The notes under the pieces: generated by a model | Told to the model about the DNA's origin: nothing | Databases searched by the model: none | What the model saw: the letters and a program-made list of their open reading frames with translations, nothing else | Program-made: the position numbers and the translations under genes | Assembly: GCF_014189505.1 (NCBI RefSeq) | Contig: NZ_CP050301.1 | Coordinates: 2,053,501-2,117,500, forward strand | From: Phyllobacterium sp. 628 | GTDB taxonomy: Bacteria; Pseudomonadota; Alphaproteobacteria; Rhizobiales; Rhizobiaceae | DNA length: 64,000 nt | Direction: 5' to 3' | Part shown: one piece after another, positions 8,408-17,590 of the stretch | Position numbering within the stretch: the stretch's first letter is position 1 | How the letters are laid out: the number at the start of each line of letters is the position of its first letter

Positions 8408-8891
8408 CAACAAGCCCGTCTATACCGGTGGCTGTCAGTGCGGTGCGATCCGTTTTCGGGTTGAAGGCGCGCTGACGGACACGTCGATCTGTCATTGCCG
8501 CATGTGTCAAAAGGCATTCGGCAATTTCTTTGCGCCGCTGGTTTCGGTCCGCAACGCGCTTTTCCAATGGACGCGGGGCGAGCCGAAGCGTTTCCGCTCG
8601 TCCAATCACGTCCAGCGCGGCTTCTGCGCAAGCTGCGGTACGCCTTTGACCTATGAAGCGCCGGATGGTGTGGCGCTGGCCATCGCGACCTTCGATCATC
8701 CGGAAGAACTGCCGCCTGTCGTTCAATGGGGTATGGAAGACAAGCTGCCTTATGTCGACGATCTGCACGCTTTGCCCGGGTACACATCAGATTCCGATCC
8801 TGAATCAATCGAGTTTTTAAAGACGATGGTCTCCTATCAGCATCCTGATCATGATACGGATGCATGGCCGCTGGGGGAGGCGGACAAGTGA
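8397..8891 (+). CDS. GFA (CENP-V/formaldehyde-activating-like) family protein
   Basis: 164 residues. Zinc ligands of the GFA fold are visible: GGCQCGAIRF, ICHCRMCQKAFGNFF and GFCASCGTPLTYE. The family was named after glutathione-dependent formaldehyde-activating enzyme, but most members have no proven reaction, so only the fold is claimed. The start MSLDNKP at 8397 lies inside the end of the DUF559 gene, and the stop overlaps the GTG of cimA (GTGA), so the three genes look translationally coupled. Confidence 0.92.
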   Translation: MSLDNKPVYTGGCQCGAIRFRVEGALTDTSICHCRMCQKAFGNFFAPLVSVRNALFQWTRGEPKRFRSSNHVQRGFCASCGTPLTYEAPDGVALAIATFDHPEELPPVVQWGMEDKLPYVDDLHALPGYTSDSDPESIEFLKTMVSYQHPDHDTDAWPLGEADK

Positions 8892-10502
8892 AAAAAGAAC
8901 GCGTTTATCTCTTCGACACCACGCTGCGCGATGGTCAGCAGACGCCCGGCATCGATTTCTCGGTCGAGGACAAGAAAGTCATCGCTGACCTGCTGGATGA
9001 CTTTGGCCTTGATTATGTCGAGGGCGGCTATCCCGGTGCCAATCCCACTGATACAGCATTCTTTGCGGAAAAACGCACGAAGCGGGCGAAGTTCGCCGCT
9101 TTCGGCATGACCAAGCGGGCCGGGGTCTCGGCGTCCAACGATCCGGGGCTTGCAACGCTGATCAACGCTAACGCCGATGTTGTGTGTTTCGTCGGCAAGA
9201 GCTGGGATTACCACGTCCGCGTCGCGCTTGGCTGCACCAATGAGGAAAATCTGGAATCCATCGACGCTTCGGTCAAAGCTGCCGTCGCTGCGGGTAAGGA
9301 AGCCATCGTTGATTGCGAGCATTTTTTCGATGGCTACAAGGCCAATCCGGAATACGCACTGGCCTGCGCCAAAACCGCCTATGCAGCAGGAGCGCGCTGG
9401 GTGGTTCTGTGCGATACCAATGGCGGCACACAGCCCCATGAAGTGGCTGAAATTGTTCGTGCTGTCACCAAAGTCATACCCGGCGATCATCTTGGTATCC
9501 ATGCGCACAACGATACGGAGCAGGCGGTTGCCAATTCCTTGGCGGCCATTGACGCTGGCGTGCGCCATGTGCAGGGAACGCTGAATGGTATCGGCGAGCG
9601 CTGCGGTAATGCCAATCTCATCACGATCATCCCGACGCTGGCACTCAAGCCCGCATGGTCGAGCCGCTTTGAAACCGGGATCAGTTTGGAAAAGCTGAAA
9701 GGCCTGTCGCGTCTGTCGCGCAGCTTTGATGAATTGCTCAACCGTGCACCCAATGCGCAGGGCGCTTTTGTCGGCGCCTCGGCTTTTGCCACCAAGGCGG
9801 GTATCCATGCCTCGGCGCTGATCAAGGAACCTGCGACCTATGAGCATGTACCGCCCGAAACGGTCGGTAACCGGCGCAAGGTCATGGTCTCGGATCAGGG
9901 CGGCAAGTCGAACTTCATCAACGAGTTGGAGCGCCGTGGCATACCCGTTGCCAAAAACGATCCGCGTCTCGATACGCTGATCGCCCTGGTGAAGGAACAC
10001 GAAGCCGAAGGCTATGCCTACGAGGGCGCTGATGCGAGTTTCGAGCTTCTGGCGCGCCGGACGCTCGGCACTGTGCCGGAGTTCTTCAAGGTTGAATCGT
10101 TTCGATGCATGGTCGAGCGCCGGTTTGATGCCAATGGCAATATCAAGACGGTTTCCGAAGCTGTGGTTCGGGTTGAGGTTGATGGCGAACAGCGCATGTC
10201 GGTTGCCGAAGGCCATGGTCCGGTCAATGCGCTCGATCTGGCGCTCCGCAAGGATATGGGCCGCTACCAGGACGAAATCAACGATCTTTCATTGGCGGAC
10301 TTCAAAGTGCGTATCCTCAACGGAGGCACGGAAGCCATCACCCGCGTGCTGATCAGAATCGACCGATTCCAGCAATGTACGCTGGTGGACAGTGGGCGTT
10401 TCCGACAACATCATCGATGCATCATTTCAGGCACTTATGGACTCAATCGTCTATAAATTGATGAAAAATCGTGATTTGGCAGGCAAAATCGCCGCTGAAT
10501 AG
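8888..10502 (+). CDS. cimA: (R)-citramalate synthase, apparent frameshift near 3' end
   Basis: Condenses acetyl-CoA and pyruvate to citramalate for isoleucine synthesis. GTG start in GTGA overlap with the GFA gene. The motif [14 protein letters not shown] near the N-terminus is the HMGL/IPMS/CimA active site, with [13 protein letters not shown] and [12 protein letters not shown] later. The C-terminal LeuA-dimer domain runs from about residue 390. Near 10355 the frame breaks. As read, it ends at 10456 with a foreign tail. One extra A after GTGCTGATC (about position 10355) explains this, because the next frame continues the expected [21 protein letters not shown] and [16 protein letters not shown] to the stop at 10500-10502, about 537 residues. 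Coordinates given are for the restored gene. Confidence 0.93.
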
Positions 10503-10614
10503 ACGAGTTTTGTCAGTTTTCCGCTGAAAATCCCCGAAAACATCAAAGACCTTGATGGAATGATCAGCCGAATTCAATGGACGTCATAGGGGGATGGCCT
10601 TAGATCATCGCCCT

Positions 10615-11574
10615 ATGAGCGAACACATCAATCAAGGCGGCCTTGGCGCTGGTACAGTGGTAACGGAAGCAAAGCCGGCAATGTCCGATGGCAAGAAGGG
10701 TTTTCTCTTCGCGCTGTCCGCTTACCTGCTCTGGGGCATCCTTCCATTCTACCTGAAAGCTGTTGCTTATATGCCCGCGCTGGAAGTCGTGTCGCACCGT
10801 ATCGTCTGGTCAGTGCCGATTGCCGGTGCTGTCCTGTGGTGGTTCGGTCAGTTCAAGGACCTGCGCACGGCCTTGACGACACCGCGCATGCTGGCCATGG
10901 CAACCCTGACTGCGACCTTGATCACCATCAACTGGGGCACCTATGTCTGGGCCATCGGCGCAAACCACGCGGTTGATACGGCGCTGGGCTATTACATCAA
11001 TCCGCTGGTCAACGTGGTGCTCGGCAGCATTTTCCTGTCGGAAAAGCTGACCCGTGCGCAGATGGTCGCCGTGGCGCTGGCTGCCGGTGCTGTTATTCTG
11101 CTGACCATTTCGTCCGGTGGTCTGCCGTGGATTTCGCTGGTTCTCGCCTTCAGCTTCGGTTTCTATGGTTTCTTCCGCAAGACACTGCCGATTGGTCCGA
11201 CACAGGGCTTCATGCTGGAAGTGTTGATCCTGTCCATTCCCTCGCTTGGCTTCATTTTCTGGACCGTCGCGCAAGGAACAAGCCACTTCGTCAATGGCGG
11301 CGGCCACGATATTGGCCTGTTGCTCTTTGCCGGACCCGCGACAGCCATCCCGCTTATTCTTTATGCGTTCGGTGCAAAGCTCCTGCGCTATACGACGATT
11401 GGCCTGATGCAATATCTTGCTCCGACTATCGTTTTCCTCTGCGCCATCTTTGTGTTCGAAGAGCCTTTTTCGAATGCTCAGTTCGCCGCATTCGCGCTGA
11501 TCTGGACAGCTTTGGCCATTTACACATGGTCCATGCTGCATGAATCGCGCAAGGTGAAAGCACAGAACACTTAA
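10615..11574 (+). CDS. rarD: EamA/RarD family transporter
   Basis: About 319 residues with ten predicted membrane segments and two EamA halves. The match to RarD begins at GFLFALSAYLLWGILPFYLK and includes VSHRIVWS and NWGTYVWAIGANHAVDTALGYYINPL, distinctive for RarD (once called chloramphenicol-sensitive protein). The transported compound is not established. Start uncertain: ATGs at 10594, 10615 and 10681 are in frame. A repeat element lies just after the stop. Confidence 0.9.
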   Translation: MSEHINQGGLGAGTVVTEAKPAMSDGKKGFLFALSAYLLWGILPFYLKAVAYMPALEVVSHRIVWSVPIAGAVLWWFGQFKDLRTALTTPRMLAMATLTATLITINWGTYVWAIGANHAVDTALGYYINPLVNVVLGSIFLSEKLTRAQMVAVALAAGAVILLTISSGGLPWISLVLAFSFGFYGFFRKTLPIGPTQGFMLEVLILSIPSLGFIFWTVAQGTSHFVNGGGHDIGLLLFAGPATAIPLILYAFGAKLLRYTTIGLMQYLAPTIVFLCAIFVFEEPFSNAQFAAFALIWTALAIYTWSMLHESRKVKAQNT

Positions 11575-11594
11575 GCTGCAAAAGACCACACCTC

Positions 11595-11773
11595 TATCTC
11601 CCCCTTGCGGGGGAGAAAGCGATTTCAGCATCTTAGCTCTTGCTAAGTGCTAGAAATCGCCAGAGAGGGGATTTGCATGCCACCTAAGATTACCCCCTCT
11701 CTTGGATTTTCTAAGGATTTAGCGAAGAAGCTAAACCCAAGAAAATCCTTTCTCTCCCGCAAGGGGAGAGATA
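11595..11773. repeat. palindromic repeat, family 1, copy B
   Basis: Same orientation as copy A and nearly identical in the arms (TATCTCCCCCTTGCGGGGG, and the right end AGGGGAGAGATA). The left inner hairpin is shorter here (CTTAGCTCTTGCTAAG). It sits between the convergent rarD and CorA-like genes, where the stem-loops could also serve as a transcription end. Confidence 0.9.
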
Positions 11774-11817
11774 AGGCGCAGCGCACTTGATTATGCTTAA
11801 TTTCAGGATCTGGTCGC

Positions 11818-12828
11818 CTAACGGCCCGAACCGCCCATCTTGCGCACGATCAGATACACGAAAGCGGATGTCACCAGCGCGATCAGCGCGATGATGGTGA
11901 AGCCGTGTATATTACCGGCAAGCGGCAAGCCTTCCGTGTTCATACCAAACAGACCGGTGATCACGTTTGTCGGCAGCAGAACCGCTGTCATCACCGAAAG
12001 CACGTAGAGAAAGCGGTTTGACTGATCCGTCAGTTTGGCCAGCAGTTCATCCTGCAGCAGCCGCGCGCGCTGCTGTAATTGTTCGCCTTCCGCATGCAGG
12101 GTGGCAGAGCGTATCGACAGGCCTTCGATCAGATCATCCAGATCTTCTGGCAGGGCCCGACGGTCCGCATGGTCGATATGGCGGAACAGGCTGGTCGCAG
12201 CGGTCAGGTAGCGGTGAAAGACCACAATTTGCCGGCGCACGGGCACCAGCCGCTCACGCTCGCCTTGCCATTTTTCGCCGACAATATGGTCCTCGATGGA
12301 ATCCACCGTTTCCGACAGCTGTGTTATCTCGGCCTTGAGCAGGTCGAGAAACCGGCGGAAGATCGCATTGAACAGGGCAATCGGTGAGGTAGGCCTGATC
12401 TTGCCGCGCAGAATCGACTGGCGCACATCATCAACGGATTGCAACGGATGGCGGCGGCCGCTGATGAACAGGTCTTTGCTGAAAGCGAAGCGGAAATAGC
12501 CCAGTTCGCGCGGATCGCCATAATGTTCGTGCTGCAAATCCGGCAATTCGCCATAGAGCCAGCCATCTTCATAGCTGATCTGGCACTGATCGCCGGAAGA
12601 CAGAAACGCCTCGCGCACATTTTCCGGCAGGCTCTTGTCTGTTTCCAGGCTCCGGCGCGCCCGCGCATCGGCGAGAGCATAACTCTTCCACGTCCATGCG
12701 GTCTTTGCCGCTGTTATCTGATCGGTCAGCAGCGTGCCATCGGCCTGAAAACTGTAGGCAATGACAAAATCATCATTGTGCAACCGCTTGGTGTCAGCAA
12801 CGGGATCCAAGGTTAAAGCTTCACCCAT
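11818..12828 (-). CDS. CorA/ZntB-like divalent cation transporter
   Basis: 336 residues. A long soluble, helical N-terminal domain (about 1-270) is followed by two C-terminal membrane segments. The first ends in LFGMNTEGLP, the GMN signature of the CorA superfamily. The length and the acidic N-terminal funnel resemble ZntB-type proteins more than classical CorA, but Zn or Mg preference cannot be told from sequence. AAGGA lies upstream of the ATG. The LOG-family gene ends about 20 bases upstream of this start and points the same way. Confidence 0.9.
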   Translation of the reverse strand: MGEALTLDPVADTKRLHNDDFVIAYSFQADGTLLTDQITAAKTAWTWKSYALADARARRSLETDKSLPENVREAFLSSGDQCQISYEDGWLYGELPDLQHEHYGDPRELGYFRFAFSKDLFISGRRHPLQSVDDVRQSILRGKIRPTSPIALFNAIFRRFLDLLKAEITQLSETVDSIEDHIVGEKWQGERERLVPVRRQIVVFHRYLTAATSLFRHIDHADRRALPEDLDDLIEGLSIRSATLHAEGEQLQQRARLLQDELLAKLTDQSNRFLYVLSVMTAVLLPTNVITGLFGMNTEGLPLAGNIHGFTIIALIALVTSAFVYLIVRKMGGSGR

Positions 12829-12848
12829 GAAATCCCGTTCCTTCTCGG

Positions 12849-13454
12849 CTAAAGCCGCTCGATGATCGCTTCGTTGCCGTCCCGGTCGCCACTCGCTGCT
12901 GCGCTAAGGATAGCCGGAACAATGTCTTCCGGACGTTCTACCACAAGCGGATTGACCAAATGTGACGTGTGGACGAAGCCTTCCGCCTTCATGTGATCGA
13001 TCAGCGCCAGCATCGGATTCCAGAACCCGTTAATATTGGCAAAAACCATGGGCTTCCGGTGGCGACCTAGCTGGGCCCAGGTCATGATCTCGACGATTTC
13101 TTCGACCGTACCGATACCACCGGGCAAGGTGACAAACGCATCGGATCGCTCGAACATCTTATGCTTGCGCTCGTGCATGTCTTCGGTGACAACCAGCTCG
13201 GAAAGCTGGCCCAAGGCATGTTCCGTGGCTTCCTTGTTCATCAGGAACTTTGGAATGATGCCGGTAACTTTGCCGCCAGCCGACATGACGCCATCTGCCA
13301 CGGCGCCCATAATGCCCTTGGTACCGCCGCCATAGACCAGTTCCAGCCCGTGCTCGGCGATGGATTTGCCCAGCACCTTGCCGCTCTGTTTGTAAATCGG
13401 ATCGCGCCCCGGCGTGGAGCCGCAGTAAACACAAATGGATCGAATCTTGCTCAT
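12849..13454 (-). CDS. LOG family protein (TIGR00730), nucleoside 5'-monophosphate phosphoribohydrolase-like
   Basis: 201 residues, start MSKIRSICVYCGS. The Rossmann-like fold carries YGGGTKGIMGAVAD and the catalytic LPGGIGTVEEIVE motif (PGGxGTxxE) of Lonely Guy proteins, which release free base from cytokinin-type nucleotides or cleave AMP-like monophosphates. Cytokinin activation is possible in plant-associated relatives, but housekeeping nucleotide salvage is equally possible. The frame can be extended to 13490 without family support. Confidence 0.92.
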   Translation of the reverse strand: MSKIRSICVYCGSTPGRDPIYKQSGKVLGKSIAEHGLELVYGGGTKGIMGAVADGVMSAGGKVTGIIPKFLMNKEATEHALGQLSELVVTEDMHERKHKMFERSDAFVTLPGGIGTVEEIVEIMTWAQLGRHRKPMVFANINGFWNPMLALIDHMKAEGFVHTSHLVNPLVVERPEDIVPAILSAAASGDRDGNEAIIERL

Positions 13455-13628
13455 TCTGGAAGTGGTGCCTTCTCGACTGCGATACGTCAACCCGGCGAGA
13501 ATGCGACAAAAGTCGCAAATTGCCGGATTACTGTAATAAAGACAAAGAATGAGGCTGAATTTAAAGGGTTTTCTTGTAGCAATGCAGAAAAGACGCTAGA
13601 CCAAAAACATCAAGAGGGTCGGGGATCA

Positions 13629-14909
13629 ATGATCAAGAATAAGTTTGCACTGCTGGGGTTTGGGGTTGTTGTCGCCGTAGGTCTGGTTGCTGCCTATCTC
13701 GGGTTCGTCCCGGGTAAACCGGCTCCCGGTACTCCGGTTGTTACGTCGAGCGGCAACGCGCCTGCGCCAACCGCCGCAAAGCCTGCCGAGCCGGCAACAA
13801 ATCCTGCTGCCCAGCCGCAAACTTCGGCTGCTGGAACGGGTGCTCCGGCGCCAGCCGATGCAACCACGGCTCAGCAAGTGCCTGCTATTGCAACGCCGCC
13901 AGCGGAAGCCGCCCAGGCCAAACCCGGCGTACCGACATTCGACGTCTTGCGTGTCGATCCATCCGGGACAATCGTCCTTGCGGGCAAAGCGGCAAGCGAC
14001 GCCAAGGTCGATCTTCTGTCGCGCTCCAATGTCATCGGTACAACAAAAGCTTCGCCAAGCGGCGATTTTGTTATCGTGCTCGACGAGCCGCTGAAGCCCG
14101 GCGATTATCAGCTTGTTCTGCGCTCGACAGCGCCTGACGGCACCGCCATGACCTCGCTCGAGACAGGCATTGTCTCGATCCCCGAGAACAAGGGCGGTCA
14201 GGTTCTGGCGCTGGTCGAACAGTCAGGCCAGCCGAGCCGCATGATCACCAAACCGGAAGCGCCCGCACAAACAGCAACGAACCAACCGGCCACGACAGCT
14301 GCTCCAACCGGCGACAAGCCGGTGAAGCCACAGGCTCTCAAAGCACGCATTGCTGTCGAAGCTGTTGAAATCGAGGGCAACAAGATTTTCATCGCGGGCA
14401 CCGCCGATGCCGGATCGACCGTCAAGGTTTACGCCAATGACAACCTGTTGGGCTCGACCAAGACTTCGCCGGACGGCCATTTCCTCGTCCAGACCACCCG
14501 CGACTTGCCGGTCGGTGATTATATCATCCGTGCCGATATGGTCGAAAGGGATGGTGTGACGGTCATTGCAAGGGCAGCTGTTCCGTTCAAGCGTGAAGCC
14601 GGCGAGAAAGTTTCCGCTGTGGCACCTGCAGCAGAGGCACCGGCAGCAACAGCCACTACGCCCGGTGCATCAACTGCTCCGGCAGCCGGAGAACAACCAC
14701 AGAGCGCGGATACTGCTACACCGCTCAAGAACGTTGATGGTTCCGTTATCATCCGCCGCGGTGACAATCTGTGGACGATTTCCCGCCGGACCTATGGCGA
14801 GGGGACACGCTACACAACGATTTATCTTGCCAACAAAGAGCAGATCCAGAACCCGGACATGATCTTTCCCGGTCAGGTTTTCAATCTGCCGGAAAAGACC
14901 CAGCAGTAG
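13629..14909 (+). CDS. membrane-anchored LysM domain protein
   Basis: 426 residues. Residues 7-27 form one N-terminal hydrophobic segment, probably an uncleaved anchor. A long Ala/Pro/Thr-rich linker follows, then two similar bacterial Ig-like modules (about 105-190, with GTIVLAGKAASDAKVDL, and 240-310, with KIFIAGTADAGSTVKVY), then another linker. The C-terminal LysM domain (RRGDNLWTISRRTYGEG to FPGQVFNLP) binds peptidoglycan. The arrangement suggests a periplasmic protein tethering the inner membrane to the wall. A strong terminator follows. Confidence 0.9.
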   Translation: MIKNKFALLGFGVVVAVGLVAAYLGFVPGKPAPGTPVVTSSGNAPAPTAAKPAEPATNPAAQPQTSAAGTGAPAPADATTAQQVPAIATPPAEAAQAKPGVPTFDVLRVDPSGTIVLAGKAASDAKVDLLSRSNVIGTTKASPSGDFVIVLDEPLKPGDYQLVLRSTAPDGTAMTSLETGIVSIPENKGGQVLALVEQSGQPSRMITKPEAPAQTATNQPATTAAPTGDKPVKPQALKARIAVEAVEIEGNKIFIAGTADAGSTVKVYANDNLLGSTKTSPDGHFLVQTTRDLPVGDYIIRADMVERDGVTVIARAAVPFKREAGEKVSAVAPAAEAPAATATTPGASTAPAAGEQPQSADTATPLKNVDGSVIIRRGDNLWTISRRTYGEGTRYTTIYLANKEQIQNPDMIFPGQVFNLPEKTQQ

Positions 14910-14923
14910 GATAATTGCGCTGA

Positions 14924-14959
14924 CAAAGGCGGCTTTTGCGCAAAAGCCGCCTTTGTTTT
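14924..14959 (+). terminator. Rho-independent terminator after the LysM gene
   Basis: A perfect stem AAAGGCGGCTTTTG / CAAAAGCCGCCTTT followed at once by TTTT, 15 bases downstream of the LysM stop codon. Clear intrinsic terminator on the plus strand. Confidence 0.88.
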
Positions 14960-15001
14960 ATCCTTGCAATAGAAGAATATATCGTTTATCGCCGATGAAC
15001 G

Positions 15002-15367
15002 ATGAAATGCAGCAATCGATTTCAACAGGCCATCTCGGATACGGAAACCGCGCGGATACTCGCCGCGCTTGCCCATCCGGCACGCCTGCGCATCATCCGT
15101 CAGCTGGCTGGGCACAATGCCTCCTGCTGCAAGGATATTGTTGCGACACTGGATCTGGCCCAGTCGACCGTATCGCAGCACCTGAAGATTCTCGTTGACG
15201 CCGGTCTCGTTAATTTCCGGCAGTCAGGCCAGAGTTCACATTACAGCATCAATCCGGACGCATTTGCCGATGTCGCCGCTCTTGTCAGCGATATGGCCAA
15301 TCTCTGCTGTCCGCCCGATACCATTGTACCGGCAGCGCGGGAAAACGCTGCGGCGATCAAGGAATAG
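15002..15367 (+). CDS. ArsR family transcriptional regulator
   Basis: 121 residues. A winged helix with ALAHPARLRIIRQLAG, the recognition helix DLAQSTVSQHLKIL and wing residues around NFRQSGQSSHYSI. Cysteine pairs are present in the HTH entrance (CCKD) and near the C-terminus (LCCPPD), which could form a thiol or metal sensor, although the first is not in the classical ELCVCDL position. It ends two bases before the Atm1-type exporter start, so it probably autoregulates that operon. Confidence 0.9.
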   Translation: MKCSNRFQQAISDTETARILAALAHPARLRIIRQLAGHNASCCKDIVATLDLAQSTVSQHLKILVDAGLVNFRQSGQSSHYSINPDAFADVAALVSDMANLCCPPDTIVPAARENAAAIKE

Positions 15368-15369
15368 AC

Positions 15370-17268
15370 GTGGCTGAAAAAACTGTCTCCGCCGAGTCTG
15401 GCAAAACGCTCCAGACCATCCGCAATCTTTGGCCCTATATGTGGCCGAACGAGCGCCCCGATCTGCGCATGCGGGTTGTCTGGGCCTCGGTTTATCTGCT
15501 GATTTCCAAGGTTGTGCTCATTCTTGTGCCCTATTTCTTCAAGTGGGCCACCAATGCGCTGAATGGAAAATTCGTCGCCTCCGATCTGATCCCGCTCATT
15601 CTGGTCGGGCCGTTGATGCTGGTCGCGGCCTATAATGCGGCGCGTATCGTGCAGGGCGGCCTGAACCAGCTGCGTGATGCGCTGTTTGCCAGTGTCGGGC
15701 AATATGCCGTGCGAAAGCTCGCCTATAAGACCTTCGTGCATATGCACAATCTGTCCTTGCGCTTCCACGTTGAGCGGCGCACCGGCGGTCTGTCGCGGAT
15801 TATCGAACGCGGCACCAAGGGCATTGAAACCATCGTCCGCTTTACCATCCTCAATACCGCGCCGACGATCATTGAATTCCTGATGACCGCAGTCATTTTC
15901 GCCTTCGCCTATGGCTTGTCCTATCTCGGCGTCGTGGTTGCAACCGTTGTGGTCTATACGTGGTTCACCATTCGGGCGAGCGATTGGCGCATCAACATCC
16001 GCCGCGACATGAACGATTCCGACACGGACGCCAATACCAAGGCGATCGACTCGCTCCTGAACTTCGAAACGGTCAAATATTTCGGCAATGAGCAGATGGA
16101 AGCCAGCCGTTTCGACGCGGCGATGGCACGTTATGAAATCTCGGCAACCCGCATCTGGACATCGCTCGGCTGGCTCAACTTTGGCCAGGCAGTGATTTTC
16201 GGCATCGGCATGGCTGTCATGATGATCATGTCGGGCAGGGAAGTGCTGGCCGGAACCCAGACACTCGGCGATTTCGTGTTCATCAATGCAATGCTCATGC
16301 AGCTTTCCATTCCGCTGAATTTCATTGGCTTCATCTATCGCGAAGTGCGGCAGGGCCTGACCGATATCGAACAGATGTTCGACCTGCTCGACGTGGAACA
16401 GGAAGTGACCGACAAGCCCGATGCCAAACCGTTGGTGATTGATCGCGGTACGGTCCAGTTTGACAATGTCGTGTTCGCCTATGATCCGAAGTGTCCGATC
16501 CTTAAAGGTGTCAGTTTCGAAGTGCCTGCGGGTAAAACTGTAGCGATTGTCGGCCCATCGGGTGCGGGCAAATCCACCTTGTCGCGTCTGCTCTATCGCT
16601 TCTATGATATTCAGGGCGGCGCGATCCGCATTGACGGTCAGGATATCCGCGATGTGACGCAGGAGAGCCTGCGCGCCGTGATCGGCATGGTGCCGCAGGA
16701 TACGGTGCTCTTCAACGATACCATTGCCTACAATGTCCGCTATGGCCGCATCACGGCCACCGAGGAAGAAGTGCACAATGCTGCGGAACTGGCGCAGATC
16801 GGCAGCTTCATCAAGAGCCTGCCGGAAGGCTACAATGCCATGGTTGGCGAGCGCGGACTGAAACTTTCAGGCGGCGAAAAGCAGCGTGTCGCCATTGCGC
16901 GTACCATTCTCAAGGCGCCGCCGATCCTCATTCTCGACGAAGCCACATCCGCGCTCGACAGTGCCACAGAGCATGAAATTCAGGCTTCGCTCGATCTTGT
17001 CAGCCGTGACCGTACGACGCTGGTCATTGCCCATCGGCTATCGACCATTATCGGCGCCGACGAGATCATTGTGCTGAAGGACGGCGTCATTGCCGAGCGC
17101 GGCAGACATACATCGCTTCTCGATCAGAACGGCCTCTATGCCTCCATGTGGAACCGCCAGCGCGAAGCATCGGAAGCCGAAGAGCGTCTGCGCAAGGTGC
17201 AGGAAGAGGATGATCTCGGCGTTGTCGTGCGTGGAAAACCAGCATTAGAGCAAGGGATGGTCAAATGA
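15370..17268 (+). CDS. Atm1-type ABC exporter (permease plus ATPase)
   Basis: 632 residues from a GTG start two bases after the ArsR gene. About residues 25-320 carry six membrane helices. The ATPase half has Walker [10 protein letters not shown], signature LSGGEKQRVAIA, Walker B ILILDEATSALD and the H-loop IAHRLSTI. The sequence, including the long FNFETVKYF-like coupling region, matches the Atm1/ABCB7 family of bacterial exporters that move glutathione conjugates of heavy metals or sulfur species. The upstream regulator supports a stress-responsive role. The last codons are duplicated in inverted orientation downstream (see the inverted repeat). Confidence 0.93.
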   Translation: MAEKTVSAESGKTLQTIRNLWPYMWPNERPDLRMRVVWASVYLLISKVVLILVPYFFKWATNALNGKFVASDLIPLILVGPLMLVAAYNAARIVQGGLNQLRDALFASVGQYAVRKLAYKTFVHMHNLSLRFHVERRTGGLSRIIERGTKGIETIVRFTILNTAPTIIEFLMTAVIFAFAYGLSYLGVVVATVVVYTWFTIRASDWRINIRRDMNDSDTDANTKAIDSLLNFETVKYFGNEQMEASRFDAAMARYEISATRIWTSLGWLNFGQAVIFGIGMAVMMIMSGREVLAGTQTLGDFVFINAMLMQLSIPLNFIGFIYREVRQGLTDIEQMFDLLDVEQEVTDKPDAKPLVIDRGTVQFDNVVFAYDPKCPILKGVSFEVPAGKTVAIVGPSGAGKSTLSRLLYRFYDIQGGAIRIDGQDIRDVTQESLRAVIGMVPQDTVLFNDTIAYNVRYGRITATEEEVHNAAELAQIGSFIKSLPEGYNAMVGERGLKLSGGEKQRVAIARTILKAPPILILDEATSALDSATEHEIQASLDLVSRDRTTLVIAHRLSTIIGADEIIVLKDGVIAERGRHTSLLDQNGLYASMWNRQREASEAEERLRKVQEEDDLGVVVRGKPALEQGMVK

Positions 17269-17410
17269 AGCCATTCTGCCGGGTGAATTTGGCCCCATTC
17301 CTGCGGGCTTCGACGTCGCCCGATGGGTAAACATCGGTCTCTTCAAACCCCTTGACCTTGTCCACAAATGCCCTCCGGCAGAACGGCTTCATTTGACCAT
17401 CCCTTGCTCT
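17247..17410. repeat. 36-bp inverted repeat flanking a 92-bp spacer at the Atm1 gene end
   Basis: The left arm at 17247-17282 (AGAGCAAGGGATGGTCAAAT and on through CCGG) includes the last codons and stop of the exporter gene. The right arm at 17375-17410 is its reverse complement with one mismatch. The spacer (17283-17374) has no recognisable gene. The rest of 17411-17590 before psd also shows no gene; it should hold the psd promoter. Confidence 0.85.
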
Positions 17411-17590
17411 CAACGTCGCCGTCGAACCGTGAAAACGTCGCATACAGCAAAAATCCGATGTGAATAATTTGCAGATGAACGGGTCAAGCCGGTTTGAAAG
17501 GTTTGCCCCCGCTGGCAATCTCCGATAAGTAACGCGCAATTCCGGTCGTATGCTGCCGGGCGAGAAAACGACGCTGTCAGGAACAAACCA

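Noticed and set aside
8849..10216. 455-residue minus-strand open frame
   Set aside because: It lies antisense to cimA over its whole length and shows no protein-family motif; cimA motifs on the plus strand are unmistakable.
15241..16776. 511-residue minus-strand open frame
   Set aside because: Antisense shadow of the Atm1-type exporter, with His/Asp-rich composition typical of reversed alphaproteobacterial genes.
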